DNA of 24,713 bases. It comes from CALMEE01 sp041748315. Lineage in GTDB: Bacteria; Planctomycetota; Planctomycetia; Pirellulales; Pirellulaceae. The position numbers and the translations under genes are program-made. The notes beneath the pieces are model-generated. The model was not told the origin of the DNA. It searched no databases and saw nothing but the letters and a program-made list of their open reading frames with translations. Positions 14,197-22,167 of this stretch are shown piece by piece. Numbering within the stretch: position 1 is the first letter of the stretch; each line of letters opens with the position of its first letter. The stretch is taken from the NCBI GenBank assembly GCA_041748315.1, contig JBGTDM010000011.1, forward strand, positions 1 through 24,713, read 5' to 3'.

Positions 14197-15752
14197 TGGG
14201 AAAAGGCGGAAAGGCTCAGGCCAAGCATCCAGGGAAAGATCGAGTGACCATTCCGCAACTGCCCACGGGCGTGCCGGGTCTTGATGAAATCCTCGGTGGC
14301 GGTTTGCCTGAGCTTTCATTCAACATCATTGCTGGCGAACCGGGAAGCGGCAAGACCACGCTGACTCATCAGATCATGTTTGCCAACGCCACCCCAGAGC
14401 GGCCGGCTCTGTATTTCACCGTGTTGGGTGAGCCAGCCATCAAGATGCTGCGCTACCAGCAACAGTTCACGTTCTTCGACTATGCCAAAATGGACGGAGC
14501 GATCCGCTTTATCAATCTCAGCCAGGTCGTCCTGGACCAGGATCTCGGCGCGGTCCTGGATATAATCATCAAAGAGGTCGAGGGGTCCAACGCGAGCATC
14601 GTCGTCGTCGACTCGTTCCGCACCGTAGTGCGAAAAGCGCAGAAAAACGTGAGCGAATTGGAGCTGCAGGGCTTTGTCCAGCGTCTGGCGCTCCACCTCA
14701 CTAGTTGGCAAGCCACCTCCTTCCTGATCGGTGAGTACGTTGAGGGCGATATGCGCGACAACCCGGTCTTCACTGTGGCGGACGGGCTTTTCTGGCTCAA
14801 CCAGAGCGTCGAACGCAACTCGATTGTCCGCAAGCTGCAGGTGATGAAACTGCGCGGGCAGGAGTCCGTACCTGGCCTGCACACCTTCCGTATCACCGAC
14901 GCCGGCCTGCAAACCTTTCCGCGTACCTTCGGCCTCGTCGGAGAAGCAGGCCATGTCAAGGGCCGACGTCGACTTTCTAGCGGCGTCGCCGAACTTGATG
15001 CACTGATGGGGGGCGGCATTCCCGAAGGCGATAGCCTGCTTCTGGCCGGACCTTCCGGTTCGGGCAAGTCAACGATCGGCACACACTTCATCGCCGAAGG
15101 TTTACGCCGTGGCGAGCCGGGGATTGTGGCCGTCTTCGAGGAGATACCGGCCGAGTACGTCCAGCGAGCCGCCACGTTCGGCTTCGACTTCGAGTCCCCC
15201 CAGAAAAATGACCAGCTCAAAATTATCTACCTCCGCCCGCTCGACCTCTCCGTGGATGAGACGGTTCACGAAATTGTCAACAGCGTCAAGCAGATCGGTT
15301 GCAAGCGGCTGGTCATCGACTCGTTGGTCGGTTTCGAGATGGCGTTGGCCCCCGGCTTTCGCACCGACTTTCGCGAATCGTTGTACCGCATGATCGCGGC
15401 CCTTACACGCTTGGGTGTGACGATCGTCACCACCGTCGAGGTCGTAGAAGAATTCACCTCGATGAACCTGAGCAACTTCACCGTCTCTTTCCTGGCCGAC
15501 GACATCGTGCGAATGCGCTATGTCTCGATAAATGGGCAACTCCGCAAGATGCTGCTGGTGGTGAAAATGCGCCGCAGCCAGCACAGTATCGACATGGTGG
15601 GGTATGAGATTACCTCCAAGGGAGTGGTCATCGGCGAGCCGCTACGCGGCTACCGCGCTCTCATCAGCGGTATCCCCGGCCCCTGGTCATTCCAGTCCGA
15701 CGACAGGCCGCAACCTCGTCCCCAGACCGACGGAGGTAGCACCAATGGTTAG
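14196..15752 (+). CDS. KaiC-like double-domain ATPase
   Basis: A 518-residue protein with two KaiC (RecA-fold) domains, almost exactly the length of cyanobacterial KaiC. Domain CI has Walker A GEPGSGKT at 47-54 and Walker B IVVVDS at 135-140; CII has Walker A GPSGSGKS at 285-292 and RLVIDS at 371-376. CII keeps both catalytic glutamates (Glu315-Glu316), but CI has Gly78-Glu79 in place of the Glu pair. By hand alignment with KaiC, the phosphorylation pair Ser431-Thr432 corresponds to Ser431-Phe432 here, so a two-site phosphorylation cycle seems unlikely. Role: ATP-dependent hexameric switch, partner unknown. The ATG at 14196 overlaps the previous stop by one base; the TTG at 14193 is a worse choice. 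The next gene begins inside its last codons behind GGAGG. KaiC-like proteins outside cyanobacteria, for example in Legionella, act in stress adaptation rather than timekeeping. Confidence 0.92.
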   Translation: MGKGGKAQAKHPGKDRVTIPQLPTGVPGLDEILGGGLPELSFNIIAGEPGSGKTTLTHQIMFANATPERPALYFTVLGEPAIKMLRYQQQFTFFDYAKMDGAIRFINLSQVVLDQDLGAVLDIIIKEVEGSNASIVVVDSFRTVVRKAQKNVSELELQGFVQRLALHLTSWQATSFLIGEYVEGDMRDNPVFTVADGLFWLNQSVERNSIVRKLQVMKLRGQESVPGLHTFRITDAGLQTFPRTFGLVGEAGHVKGRRRLSSGVAELDALMGGGIPEGDSLLLAGPSGSGKSTIGTHFIAEGLRRGEPGIVAVFEEIPAEYVQRAATFGFDFESPQKNDQLKIIYLRPLDLSVDETVHEIVNSVKQIGCKRLVIDSLVGFEMALAPGFRTDFRESLYRMIAALTRLGVTIVTTVEVVEEFTSMNLSNFTVSFLADDIVRMRYVSINGQLRKMLLVVKMRRSQHSIDMVGYEITSKGVVIGEPLRGYRALISGIPGPWSFQSDDRPQPRPQTDGGSTNG

Positions 15753-17760
15753 CACTCGAAAAACAGACGGTCCGACGTCCCAAGAGGACCTCGCGGTTGA
15801 TCAGAAAATGCGCGAGATGAACGAGGCGCTGTTGATTTCGTCGGTCCGTCAGCATGAGCTGGCCGGCCAGGCGCGGAAGGCGGAACTCCGCTATCGTGGG
15901 CTTTTCGAGTCGGCTAAAGACGGCATCCTGATTCTCGACACGGATACCGGACGAATTAGCGACGCCAACCCGTTCATGAGCCAACTGCTTGGTTACCCGA
16001 CCCGCGATTTTATGGGAAAGGAATTGTGGGAGCTCGGACGGCCCAGCGACAAATCATCTATCCAAACCGCCCTCCGCGAACTTCGAGAAAAGGGGCATAT
16101 CCATTACGAGAATCTCGTTCTGGAAACCAAACAGGGTCGACGAATTGAAGTTGAGATTGTCGGCAATGTGTACAAGGACGAAGACCAGAGCGCTATTCAG
16201 TGCAATATTCGGGACATTACAGAGCGCCGATCGGCGGAACTGACATTGGCAAAAGCCTTGGCCTACGGTGATGACATCATTGCGACCCTGCGGGAACCGT
16301 TTCTGGTTCTCGACAACGAATTGCGAGTCAGGACCGCGAACCGTTCCTTTTACGATGCATTTCACGTCTCAAAGCAACAAACGGAGAATTGTTTCGTATA
16401 CGATCTGGGTAACGGCCAGTGGGACATTCCCGGCCTGCGGGCATTGCTGGATCAGGTGCTTACTCGTAACGAATCCGTTAATGACTTTGAGGTTGAGCAC
16501 TGCTTCCCCGTACTTGGTCAAAAAACCATGGTACTCAACGCTCGGCCATTCCCTCCCGATTCCCAAAATCCGGAGTTGATTTTACTCGCCGTGTATGACG
16601 TTTCCGCGGCGCGAGCACGGGCCGAGGAACTCGCCGAGTTGCACCGCCGCAAGGACGAATTCCTGGCAATGCTGTCGCACGAACTCCGCAACCCATTGGC
16701 TCCGATCTTGAGCGCCGTGCAACTGCTTGGGTTGCGGAAGGACGAAGATGAACTCCAGCGGCACGCTCACGCCGTCATCGAGCGGCAAGTGGTTCAACTG
16801 ACCCGTCTGGTGGATGACCTATTGGAAGTCTCACGTATTACCACGGGCAGGGTTCGGCTACACCGCGAACGGGTCGTCGTGAACGACATTGTGGAAAATG
16901 CCATTGAGACCACTCGCCCGCTGCTCGAGCAAGGCCAGCATGAACTCAACGTATCAATGTCGACGCAGCCGATCTGGCTTGACGTCGATGCTGACCGGTT
17001 GGAGCAGGTGGTGGTGAACTTGCTCGCCAACGCCGCCAAATATTCTAACGACGGCGGTCACATTTGGTTGACCGTTGGACTCGAGGGCCATGAATGTGTG
17101 TTGCGGGTGCGGGACGCGGGCGTCGGCATCGCCCCGGAACTGCTCCCGTGCGTCTTTGACTTATTCACGCAGGCCGAGCAATCCTTGGCTCGCTCAAAAG
17201 GCGGATTGGGAATTGGCCTGGCCTTGGTGAAACGGCTCACGGTGCTGCACGGAGGTAAGGTCGAGGTGAACAGTGCTTTAGGGGAGGGGAGCGAGTTCGT
17301 CGTACGTCTGCCGGTGGCAGCAGTGAGGCCAACGGACGCGCCGCGGCCGCGGTTGTCTGCCTCGGAAACGGACCAGCCAACCATTCGACCGTTGCGGATC
17401 TTGGTCGTGGATGACAACCAGGATCTGACTGAGATGTTGGAAATGCTGCTGAAAGAACTGGGGCATGAGGTTCGGACGGCTCACGATGGCCATCCCGCAC
17501 TGGAAGTGGCCCTCGACTTTCTACCGAATGTCGTGTTGCTGGACATTGGCTTGCCGGGAATGGACGGTTATGAATTAGCGAAACGGATCCGGCGGCAACC
17601 CGCTTTAACGAACGTGATCCTGGTCGCCTTGACGGGTTATGGGCAGGGGATCAACCGTCAGCGTTCTCGGGACGCGGGCTTCGATCATTACCTTGTCAAA
17701 CCCGCCGACTTCAAGATGGTGCAACAAATTCTGGCAACCGTTTCAGAAAAGGCAAGGTAA
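15745..17760 (+). CDS. Hybrid histidine kinase, PAS-PAS-HisKA-HATPase-receiver
   Basis: A 671-residue cytoplasmic kinase without membrane helices. Order: charged N-terminal helix (about 12-45), PAS (45-165, with FESAKDGILILDTDTGRI), second PAS-like domain (172-290, with LREPFLVLDNELRV), HisKA with His312 in SHELRNP, HATPase (N box LLANAAKYS near 426-434; DAGVGIAPE 457-465; GGLGIGL 486-492), and a receiver with Asp556/Asp557, phospho-acceptor Asp600 and Lys652. All catalytic residues are intact. The second PAS resembles those found in CheB/CheR-linked kinases. GGAGG at 15732-15736 and an ATG at 15745 overlapping the KaiC stop by eight bases fix the start; the longer open frame from 15604 is a shadow of kaiC. 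The next gene starts directly after its stop. It probably senses a diffusible or redox signal and passes phosphate to its own receiver and then to the adjoining regulator. Confidence 0.93.
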   Translation: MVSTRKTDGPTSQEDLAVDQKMREMNEALLISSVRQHELAGQARKAELRYRGLFESAKDGILILDTDTGRISDANPFMSQLLGYPTRDFMGKELWELGRPSDKSSIQTALRELREKGHIHYENLVLETKQGRRIEVEIVGNVYKDEDQSAIQCNIRDITERRSAELTLAKALAYGDDIIATLREPFLVLDNELRVRTANRSFYDAFHVSKQQTENCFVYDLGNGQWDIPGLRALLDQVLTRNESVNDFEVEHCFPVLGQKTMVLNARPFPPDSQNPELILLAVYDVSAARARAEELAELHRRKDEFLAMLSHELRNPLAPILSAVQLLGLRKDEDELQRHAHAVIERQVVQLTRLVDDLLEVSRITTGRVRLHRERVVVNDIVENAIETTRPLLEQGQHELNVSMSTQPIWLDVDADRLEQVVVNLLANAAKYSNDGGHIWLTVGLEGHECVLRVRDAGVGIAPELLPCVFDLFTQAEQSLARSKGGLGIGLALVKRLTVLHGGKVEVNSALGEGSEFVVRLPVAAVRPTDAPRPRLSASETDQPTIRPLRILVVDDNQDLTEMLEMLLKELGHEVRTAHDGHPALEVALDFLPNVVLLDIGLPGMDGYELAKRIRRQPALTNVILVALTGYGQGINRQRSRDAGFDHYLVKPADFKMVQQILATVSEKAR

Positions 17761-18696
17761 ATGTCGCGAGAGGCGAATGTTGACCTGCGATTTACGAATC
17801 ATCAGAGCCGTGTGTCGGCAAAAGGATCGAAGTCGATGCAGACGACCCTGAAGCCTTTACGAGTTCTCATAGTCGATGACAACCGAGACGGTGCTGATAC
17901 CCTGGGTTTGCTGGTGGAGGAACTCGGCAATCAAGTGCATGTGACCTATGGTGGGGCCAGCGCTCTGAATGTTGCCACCGCATTCATGCCGGATGTGATG
18001 CTCGTCGATTTGGTCATGCCGGACATTGATGGTTGTGATCTGGTGCAGCGCCTGCGCCAGGTTCCCGACTTCGCACGCACGCATATCGTGGCCATCACCG
18101 GCCTGAAGGAGAACCAATACAAAACACTGGCCAAGGAGGCCGGGTGCGATGCAGTCCTTATCAAGCCCGTCGCTCTGCAAGAAATAAAAGACGCCTTAGC
18201 CGGCGTCGCATCTAGTGTCACACGTCCAGCCCCAGCGCCGAAACGGGCCAAAGAACGCGCGAGTCTTGGATCAGTGCGTCGGTTGCCGATCGAGGAAGCG
18301 CGACGAATCAGAAGCGAGCGCAAGTCAAAGGCTCTGACGCAAGCCGAGAGCGAAGCAGTCATCTGTGATGGAATCGGTCGCTTTCAAGAGGAATACCTAG
18401 GATGGAAGTCGGAGCAAATCCACGTCCATCTCGTCAAGGACCTCTTGGTGGTCCGCATTTGTGGTGTTTTGACTCTCGCCGAAAGACAACTCGGAAAATC
18501 GTCGTCACCCGAGAAAGGCAGAAATCTCATCAAGCAAGCACGGAAGCAATTGCTGGAGTTGGCACGCCCCATGTTGGAGTCGCTGGTCCACGAGTCCGCT
18601 GGCGTAAAGGTCGTTTGCATGCACCATGACCTCAGTACCGTGACCGGCGAAGAAGTGGTCATCTTTTCATTGGCTGCAGCGCCCCGCTTTCAATAA
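17761..18696 (+). CDS. Receiver domain fused to DUF2294 (MpsC-like) domain
   Basis: A 311-residue protein. The receiver (about 32-150) has Asp39/Asp40, phospho-acceptor Asp83 in LVDLVMP, and Lys135 in IKP. A basic linker (about 155-195, Ala-, Pro-, Lys- and Arg-rich) leads to a C-terminal domain (about 196-307) with EEYLGWKSEQIHVHLVKDLL, then VVRICGVLTLAERQL, and a RPMLESLVHESAGVKVVCM section, the pattern of DUF2294, a family also named after MpsC of the Na+-translocating membrane-potential system. The ATG lies immediately after the kinase stop, with AAGGT inside the kinase end as ribosome site; an ATG at 17836 would also keep the whole receiver. Phosphorylation by the upstream kinase probably controls the DUF2294 part. 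A DUF2294 domain as a response-regulator output is unusual. The DUF2294 call rests on recognition of its motif pattern. Confidence 0.85.
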   Translation: MSREANVDLRFTNHQSRVSAKGSKSMQTTLKPLRVLIVDDNRDGADTLGLLVEELGNQVHVTYGGASALNVATAFMPDVMLVDLVMPDIDGCDLVQRLRQVPDFARTHIVAITGLKENQYKTLAKEAGCDAVLIKPVALQEIKDALAGVASSVTRPAPAPKRAKERASLGSVRRLPIEEARRIRSERKSKALTQAESEAVICDGIGRFQEEYLGWKSEQIHVHLVKDLLVVRICGVLTLAERQLGKSSSPEKGRNLIKQARKQLLELARPMLESLVHESAGVKVVCMHHDLSTVTGEEVVIFSLAAAPRFQ

Positions 18697-18702
18697 AATC
18701 CT

Positions 18703-18787
18703 GCGGTCGAACCGCGTTCGTTAAACATTTCTCGAGCGAGGGTCCCGGACAATGTCGTCCGCGCGGCCATTGCCCAAGGCAAGGAGT
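18703..18787. other. Three small hairpins between convergent genes
   Basis: GCGGT / ACCGC (18703-18707 with 18711-18715), CGGAC / GTCCG (18746-18750 with 18757-18761) and TTGCC / GGCAA (18770-18774 with 18778-18782), the last followed by GGAGTTTT. They lie between the end of the KaiC module and the convergent MFS gene and may terminate transcription from one or both sides; none is a textbook terminator. Confidence 0.4.
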
Positions 18788-18827
18788 TTTAGAATGGAGT
18801 CCATTGAGGAATCCACACGGCTGAAAT

Positions 18828-20051
18828 TCACTTCTCATTCAACCGCTGAAGACGCAGGATCGAAATGAACCCGAACAGCGGTCCCAAGGCGAGCACCGTG
18901 AAGGCAAAATGGAATGTCAGCCATGGGACGAGGTGAGCCAACGATTGAATCGTGACGACCGTCAACCCGAAACCCAACGAGGTTTGCAGGGTCAGCGCCG
19001 TACCGACGGCGTGCCGAGGCGCCACTTCCGTCACCAGGGTACTGAACTGCGCCGAATCCGCCACGATGAAGAAACCCCACACCGCCGCCAGGAGCACAAC
19101 CAGCCAAAACGGGCCGCCATACACTAGCCCGGCCAACAGACAACAACCACCACTGACCAACAGCGACAGGTTGACCAGCCGTTCCCGACCGATCCGATCC
19201 GCGACCAATCCTCCCCAGACACAACCGGCTCCCCCTGCAGCGATGGTCAGAAAGGCCGCCAGTTGAATTACCAAGTCATTGGTGACGCCCGCCAGCGAGG
19301 CAGCCGCGGCCAGATAGATCGGAATCCAGACCCACATCGCGTACAGTTCCCACATGTGGCCGAGGTATCCGTAGATCGCCAATCGTGTTTTGCGGTCCGC
19401 GATCACCTCGCCAATCAGCGCCCAGGAGAACTGCCGTCGCGCGAAGGGAAACGGGCCGTCGCGATAGGCAACGGCCACCATCCCGCCAGCAACGATGGCC
19501 ATGCCCGACGCCACCGCGACCACCCATTGCCATTCCACGCCACCCAGCGCTCGAATCAAGTACGGCATTGCCTTGCCGATCGTCAGAGCCCCCACAATCG
19601 TCCCGATTGCCAAGCCGCGCGCCGATTGAAACCAGGTGGCGATCATTTTCATCGCTGGAGGATAGACACCCGCCAGAAAAAACCCGGTGAGGAATCGCAG
19701 CACCAGACCGGCTGTGAACTCGATGGGGAGCAGCAACAAGACGTTGGCCACCGCCGCGAGCACCGCCGAGACAACAAAATACCAGCGGCTCGACACCAGG
19801 TCCGCCAGGTTCAACAGCGCCGCTAGCGCCGTGCCTGCTACAAACCCGATCTGAACCACGGTGGTCAACCAAGTGGCTTGCGAGTCGTTTAGATCCCATA
19901 ACTCCGCCAACTGGGGAGAAATGGCACTCGCGGTCATCCACAACGACATCCCCAAAAGCTCGGCAGCCGCCAGCAACGCCAATATCTTCCAACGAGTTAA
20001 CGGGGAATCGGTCAATGGGCAAAAGGGTTTAGGCACGAATGGCACTTTCAT
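18828..20051 (-). CDS. Major facilitator superfamily transporter
   Basis: A 407-residue membrane protein with about twelve hydrophobic segments. The central cytoplasmic loop near residues 195-215 is basic, and a WGGLVADRIGRER motif between helices 8 and 9 mirrors the MFS signature. A helix with GFFLAGVYPPAMKMIATWF resembles nitrate/nitrite and cyanate-type carriers (NarK/CynX group), but the substrate cannot be assigned. The ATG at 20051 lacks a clear ribosome site. The gene appears more GC-rich than the leuCD region upstream and faces the KaiC module, so it may have a separate origin. It lies about 350 bp downstream of the ThiF-like gene in the same direction, too far to assume one operon. 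Confidence 0.88.
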   Translation of the reverse strand: MKVPFVPKPFCPLTDSPLTRWKILALLAAAELLGMSLWMTASAISPQLAELWDLNDSQATWLTTVVQIGFVAGTALAALLNLADLVSSRWYFVVSAVLAAVANVLLLLPIEFTAGLVLRFLTGFFLAGVYPPAMKMIATWFQSARGLAIGTIVGALTIGKAMPYLIRALGGVEWQWVVAVASGMAIVAGGMVAVAYRDGPFPFARRQFSWALIGEVIADRKTRLAIYGYLGHMWELYAMWVWIPIYLAAAASLAGVTNDLVIQLAAFLTIAAGGAGCVWGGLVADRIGRERLVNLSLLVSGGCCLLAGLVYGGPFWLVVLLAAVWGFFIVADSAQFSTLVTEVAPRHAVGTALTLQTSLGFGLTVVTIQSLAHLVPWLTFHFAFTVLALGPLFGFISILRLQRLNEK

Positions 20052-20401
20052 GATGATATCGGCGTACCCATTGAGCCTGGGCCGACGCGATCAAGTCTTG
20101 CAATATTTGCTTCAGCCAAAGTGATTTTTCAGGTTTTGCCCTGCCTTAGCCATGTTTTAAATCTCTCCTTGTTTCATATGCTCGTGAACAGCCGGGGAGG
20201 GGTTTTTTGCCGACCACGTCACTCAATGTACAACGCCGAGACAGCGGCCGTTTTCAGAAAATTGTGAGTGAATTTCTCGCTGGTAATGGACTTTCCTTCA
20301 GGGAGATTCGATTCAATATTATTGACACCGGTCCTCGTATGCGGACGATTGACATCATCACCTCCCTGACCGGTGATGCCGAGCCTGGCGTTCGCGTTAT
20401 T
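20052..20401. other. 350-bp gap between ThiF-like and MFS genes
   Basis: No gene accepted. A seven-base hairpin, CATCACC / GGTGATG (20356-20362 with 20372-20378), lies about 25 bp past the stop of the ThiF-like gene on the minus strand and might end that transcript, though no T-run follows. A + strand open frame from 20207 runs into the ThiF-like gene antisense and is not called. Confidence 0.4.
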
Positions 20402-21466
20402 TCAATTGCCAATCCATTGAGAATAAAGCGATTTTGCTTTGGCTATATCTTCAGTTCCTTTGATAATGGCCCGACCATCGGGAAACACGGTTACCGAATA
20501 GTTTTCAATCTGAACTTGCAACATGAACTCGTTGAGTCGAGTCCGCCCCAAGGTCCTCAGTCGCTTTTCAAGTTCACTCAAATCAACATCTCGTCGCCCG
20601 GTATACGACAATTGGACCGCGTTCCTGCCACACAGCACAGCCGTCTTGCTGGTTTGATCGCCGTGTAACCACTTGAACTCGCGTCGAGAACAAACGGGGC
20701 AATCAACATTGCTCAGTTCTGACAAATCGATGATGCGGAAGTCGTTTTCCCAGAGTCCAATGCTTAGCAGGCCATGGTTGATCTTGTCCATATGACCGGT
20801 CATTATTTTGAACGCTTCGTTGCACTGAAAGGATGCAATCAACCCGATAATCGTTGCCAGAATTCCTGCCGAATCACACGTTTCCGCTGTCCCGGGAGGG
20901 GGAGGCCCCTGCATCATCAAGCAATGAAGGCAGGCGGTCTCGCCGGGCACGATCGTCATGGATTGTCCGTCGCAACCGATACAGCCACCAAAGATCCAAG
21001 GCTTATTTCGGTGAACTGCAAAGTCGTTGATCAAGAAGCGAGTTTCGAAATTGTCGGTTCCATCCAGCAAGATGTTTGCGTCACCACAAAGGCGATCGAT
21101 GTTCGATTCATTTAAATCCTCCACGGCGTTTTCAATGGTGACCTGGGAATTAATTCGATCGAGCTTTAGTTTTGCGGCGACGGACTTTGGCCATCCAGAT
21201 TCGATATCGTTTTCATCGTATAGAAATTGCCGTTGCAAGTTACTGGCTTCCAGAAAGTCTCGATCAATCAACCGAACTCGACCGACGCCAGCTCTCACCA
21301 TCGTCGATGCTTGGATGGATCCGAGTGCTCCACATCCGATGATCGCCACCGTAGATTCTGACAGTTTTTGTTGTCCGGCAATCCCGATGGGTGCAAATCG
21401 GATTTGCCGCGAGTAACGTTGGGTATCGATCTCGGGGTTAGGTAACCCATCCGCGTTCTCGCTCAT
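20402..21466 (-). CDS. ThiF/MoeB-family adenylyltransferase (E1-like)
   Basis: A 354-residue E1-like enzyme that should activate the C-terminus of a small sulfur-carrier protein with ATP. Seen: YSRQIRF start, GCGALG nucleotide motif (44-49), acidic LIDRD (67-70), NLQRQ with Arg79, Lys94, DGTDN (135-139), zinc cysteines CLHC (179/182) and CPVC (256/259), and Cys197 in the TCDSAGIL motif corresponding to the catalytic cysteine. There is no rhodanese domain; instead a C-terminal segment (about 275-354) ends in SVTVFPDGRAIIKGTEDIAKAKSLY, a known tail in this group. The partner carrier is not in the window. Its start overlaps the 3' end of leuD by 29 bp, so it is read with leuCD. Whether it serves thiamine, molybdopterin or another sulfur pathway cannot be told. 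Confidence 0.9.
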   Translation of the reverse strand: MSENADGLPNPEIDTQRYSRQIRFAPIGIAGQQKLSESTVAIIGCGALGSIQASTMVRAGVGRVRLIDRDFLEASNLQRQFLYDENDIESGWPKSVAAKLKLDRINSQVTIENAVEDLNESNIDRLCGDANILLDGTDNFETRFLINDFAVHRNKPWIFGGCIGCDGQSMTIVPGETACLHCLMMQGPPPPGTAETCDSAGILATIIGLIASFQCNEAFKIMTGHMDKINHGLLSIGLWENDFRIIDLSELSNVDCPVCSRREFKWLHGDQTSKTAVLCGRNAVQLSYTGRRDVDLSELEKRLRTLGRTRLNEFMLQVQIENYSVTVFPDGRAIIKGTEDIAKAKSLYSQWIGN

Positions 21467-22031
21467 AACGTTCGATCTTGTCTAAATGTTGCAATGTCAA
21501 TCCGATTTCGTCTAAACCCTGCAAGAGATTTTGGCGCCGGAATTCCTCGACGTCGAAGGGTACTGAAAATCCGGTGTTGTCGTCGATTGTTTTGGACTCC
21601 AAATCAACTCTCAGCTGTAAATTTGGATGATCAGATTTCATTTGAAACAAAGTGGCAATCGTCGCCTCGCTTAGGCGGATTGGCAGCACACCGTTTTTGA
21701 AACAGTTATTGTAAAAAATATCGCCAAACGATTCCGAAATGATACACCGAAACCCATAATCGGCGAGTGCCCAGACGGCGTGCTCTCGGCTTGAACCGGT
21801 TCCAAAATCACGTCGCGTTAATAGGATCACGGCCTGCTGATTTTCGGATTGATTAAGTTCAAAATCGACACGCGGTTGTTGGTCCTTAAATCGCCAATCG
21901 TAAAATAGGAATTGGCCAAAGCCAGTCCGCTCAATGCGTTTCAAAAACTGTTTAGGGATAATCTGATCGGTATCGACGTTCGATCGATCCATCGCGGCAA
22001 CGCGTCCAACGATTGTTTTAAATGGCTGCAT
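21438..22031 (-). CDS. leuD: 3-isopropylmalate dehydratase small subunit
   Basis: A 197-residue protein matching LeuD over its whole usual length: start MQPFKTIVGRVAAMDRSNVD followed by TDQIIPKQFLK, the GSSREHAVWALADYGF motif that binds substrate, FGDIFYNNCFKNGVLP, and the C-terminal DEIGLTL segment. Together with LeuC it isomerises 2-isopropylmalate to 3-isopropylmalate in leucine synthesis in the cytoplasm. It lies 136 bp downstream of leuC on the same strand, and its last 29 bp overlap the ThiF-like gene. No ribosome site is obvious. Confidence 0.96.
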   Translation of the reverse strand: MQPFKTIVGRVAAMDRSNVDTDQIIPKQFLKRIERTGFGQFLFYDWRFKDQQPRVDFELNQSENQQAVILLTRRDFGTGSSREHAVWALADYGFRCIISESFGDIFYNNCFKNGVLPIRLSEATIATLFQMKSDHPNLQLRVDLESKTIDDNTGFSVPFDVEEFRRQNLLQGLDEIGLTLQHLDKIERYERERGWVT

Positions 22032-22167
22032 ATTTATCTGTACATGTAACTCGAAAAAGGGAATTGAACTTTAATTGTTGTCAATCGACTCATGTCACTC
22101 CAATGCGGCGCGGTGGCGGATGGCAACTTTAACCATGGGCAGCAGTTGACCACGATGTGCGCAAGCT

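Noticed and set aside
14480..15220. 246-residue minus-strand open frame
   Set aside because: Antisense to the KaiC-like gene; Ser/Arg/Pro-rich translation typical of a shadow in GC-rich coding DNA.
20207..20668. 153-residue + strand open frame
   Set aside because: More than half is antisense to the end of the ThiF-like gene; the first part looks somewhat protein-like but has a TTG start, no ribosome site and no recognisable family.
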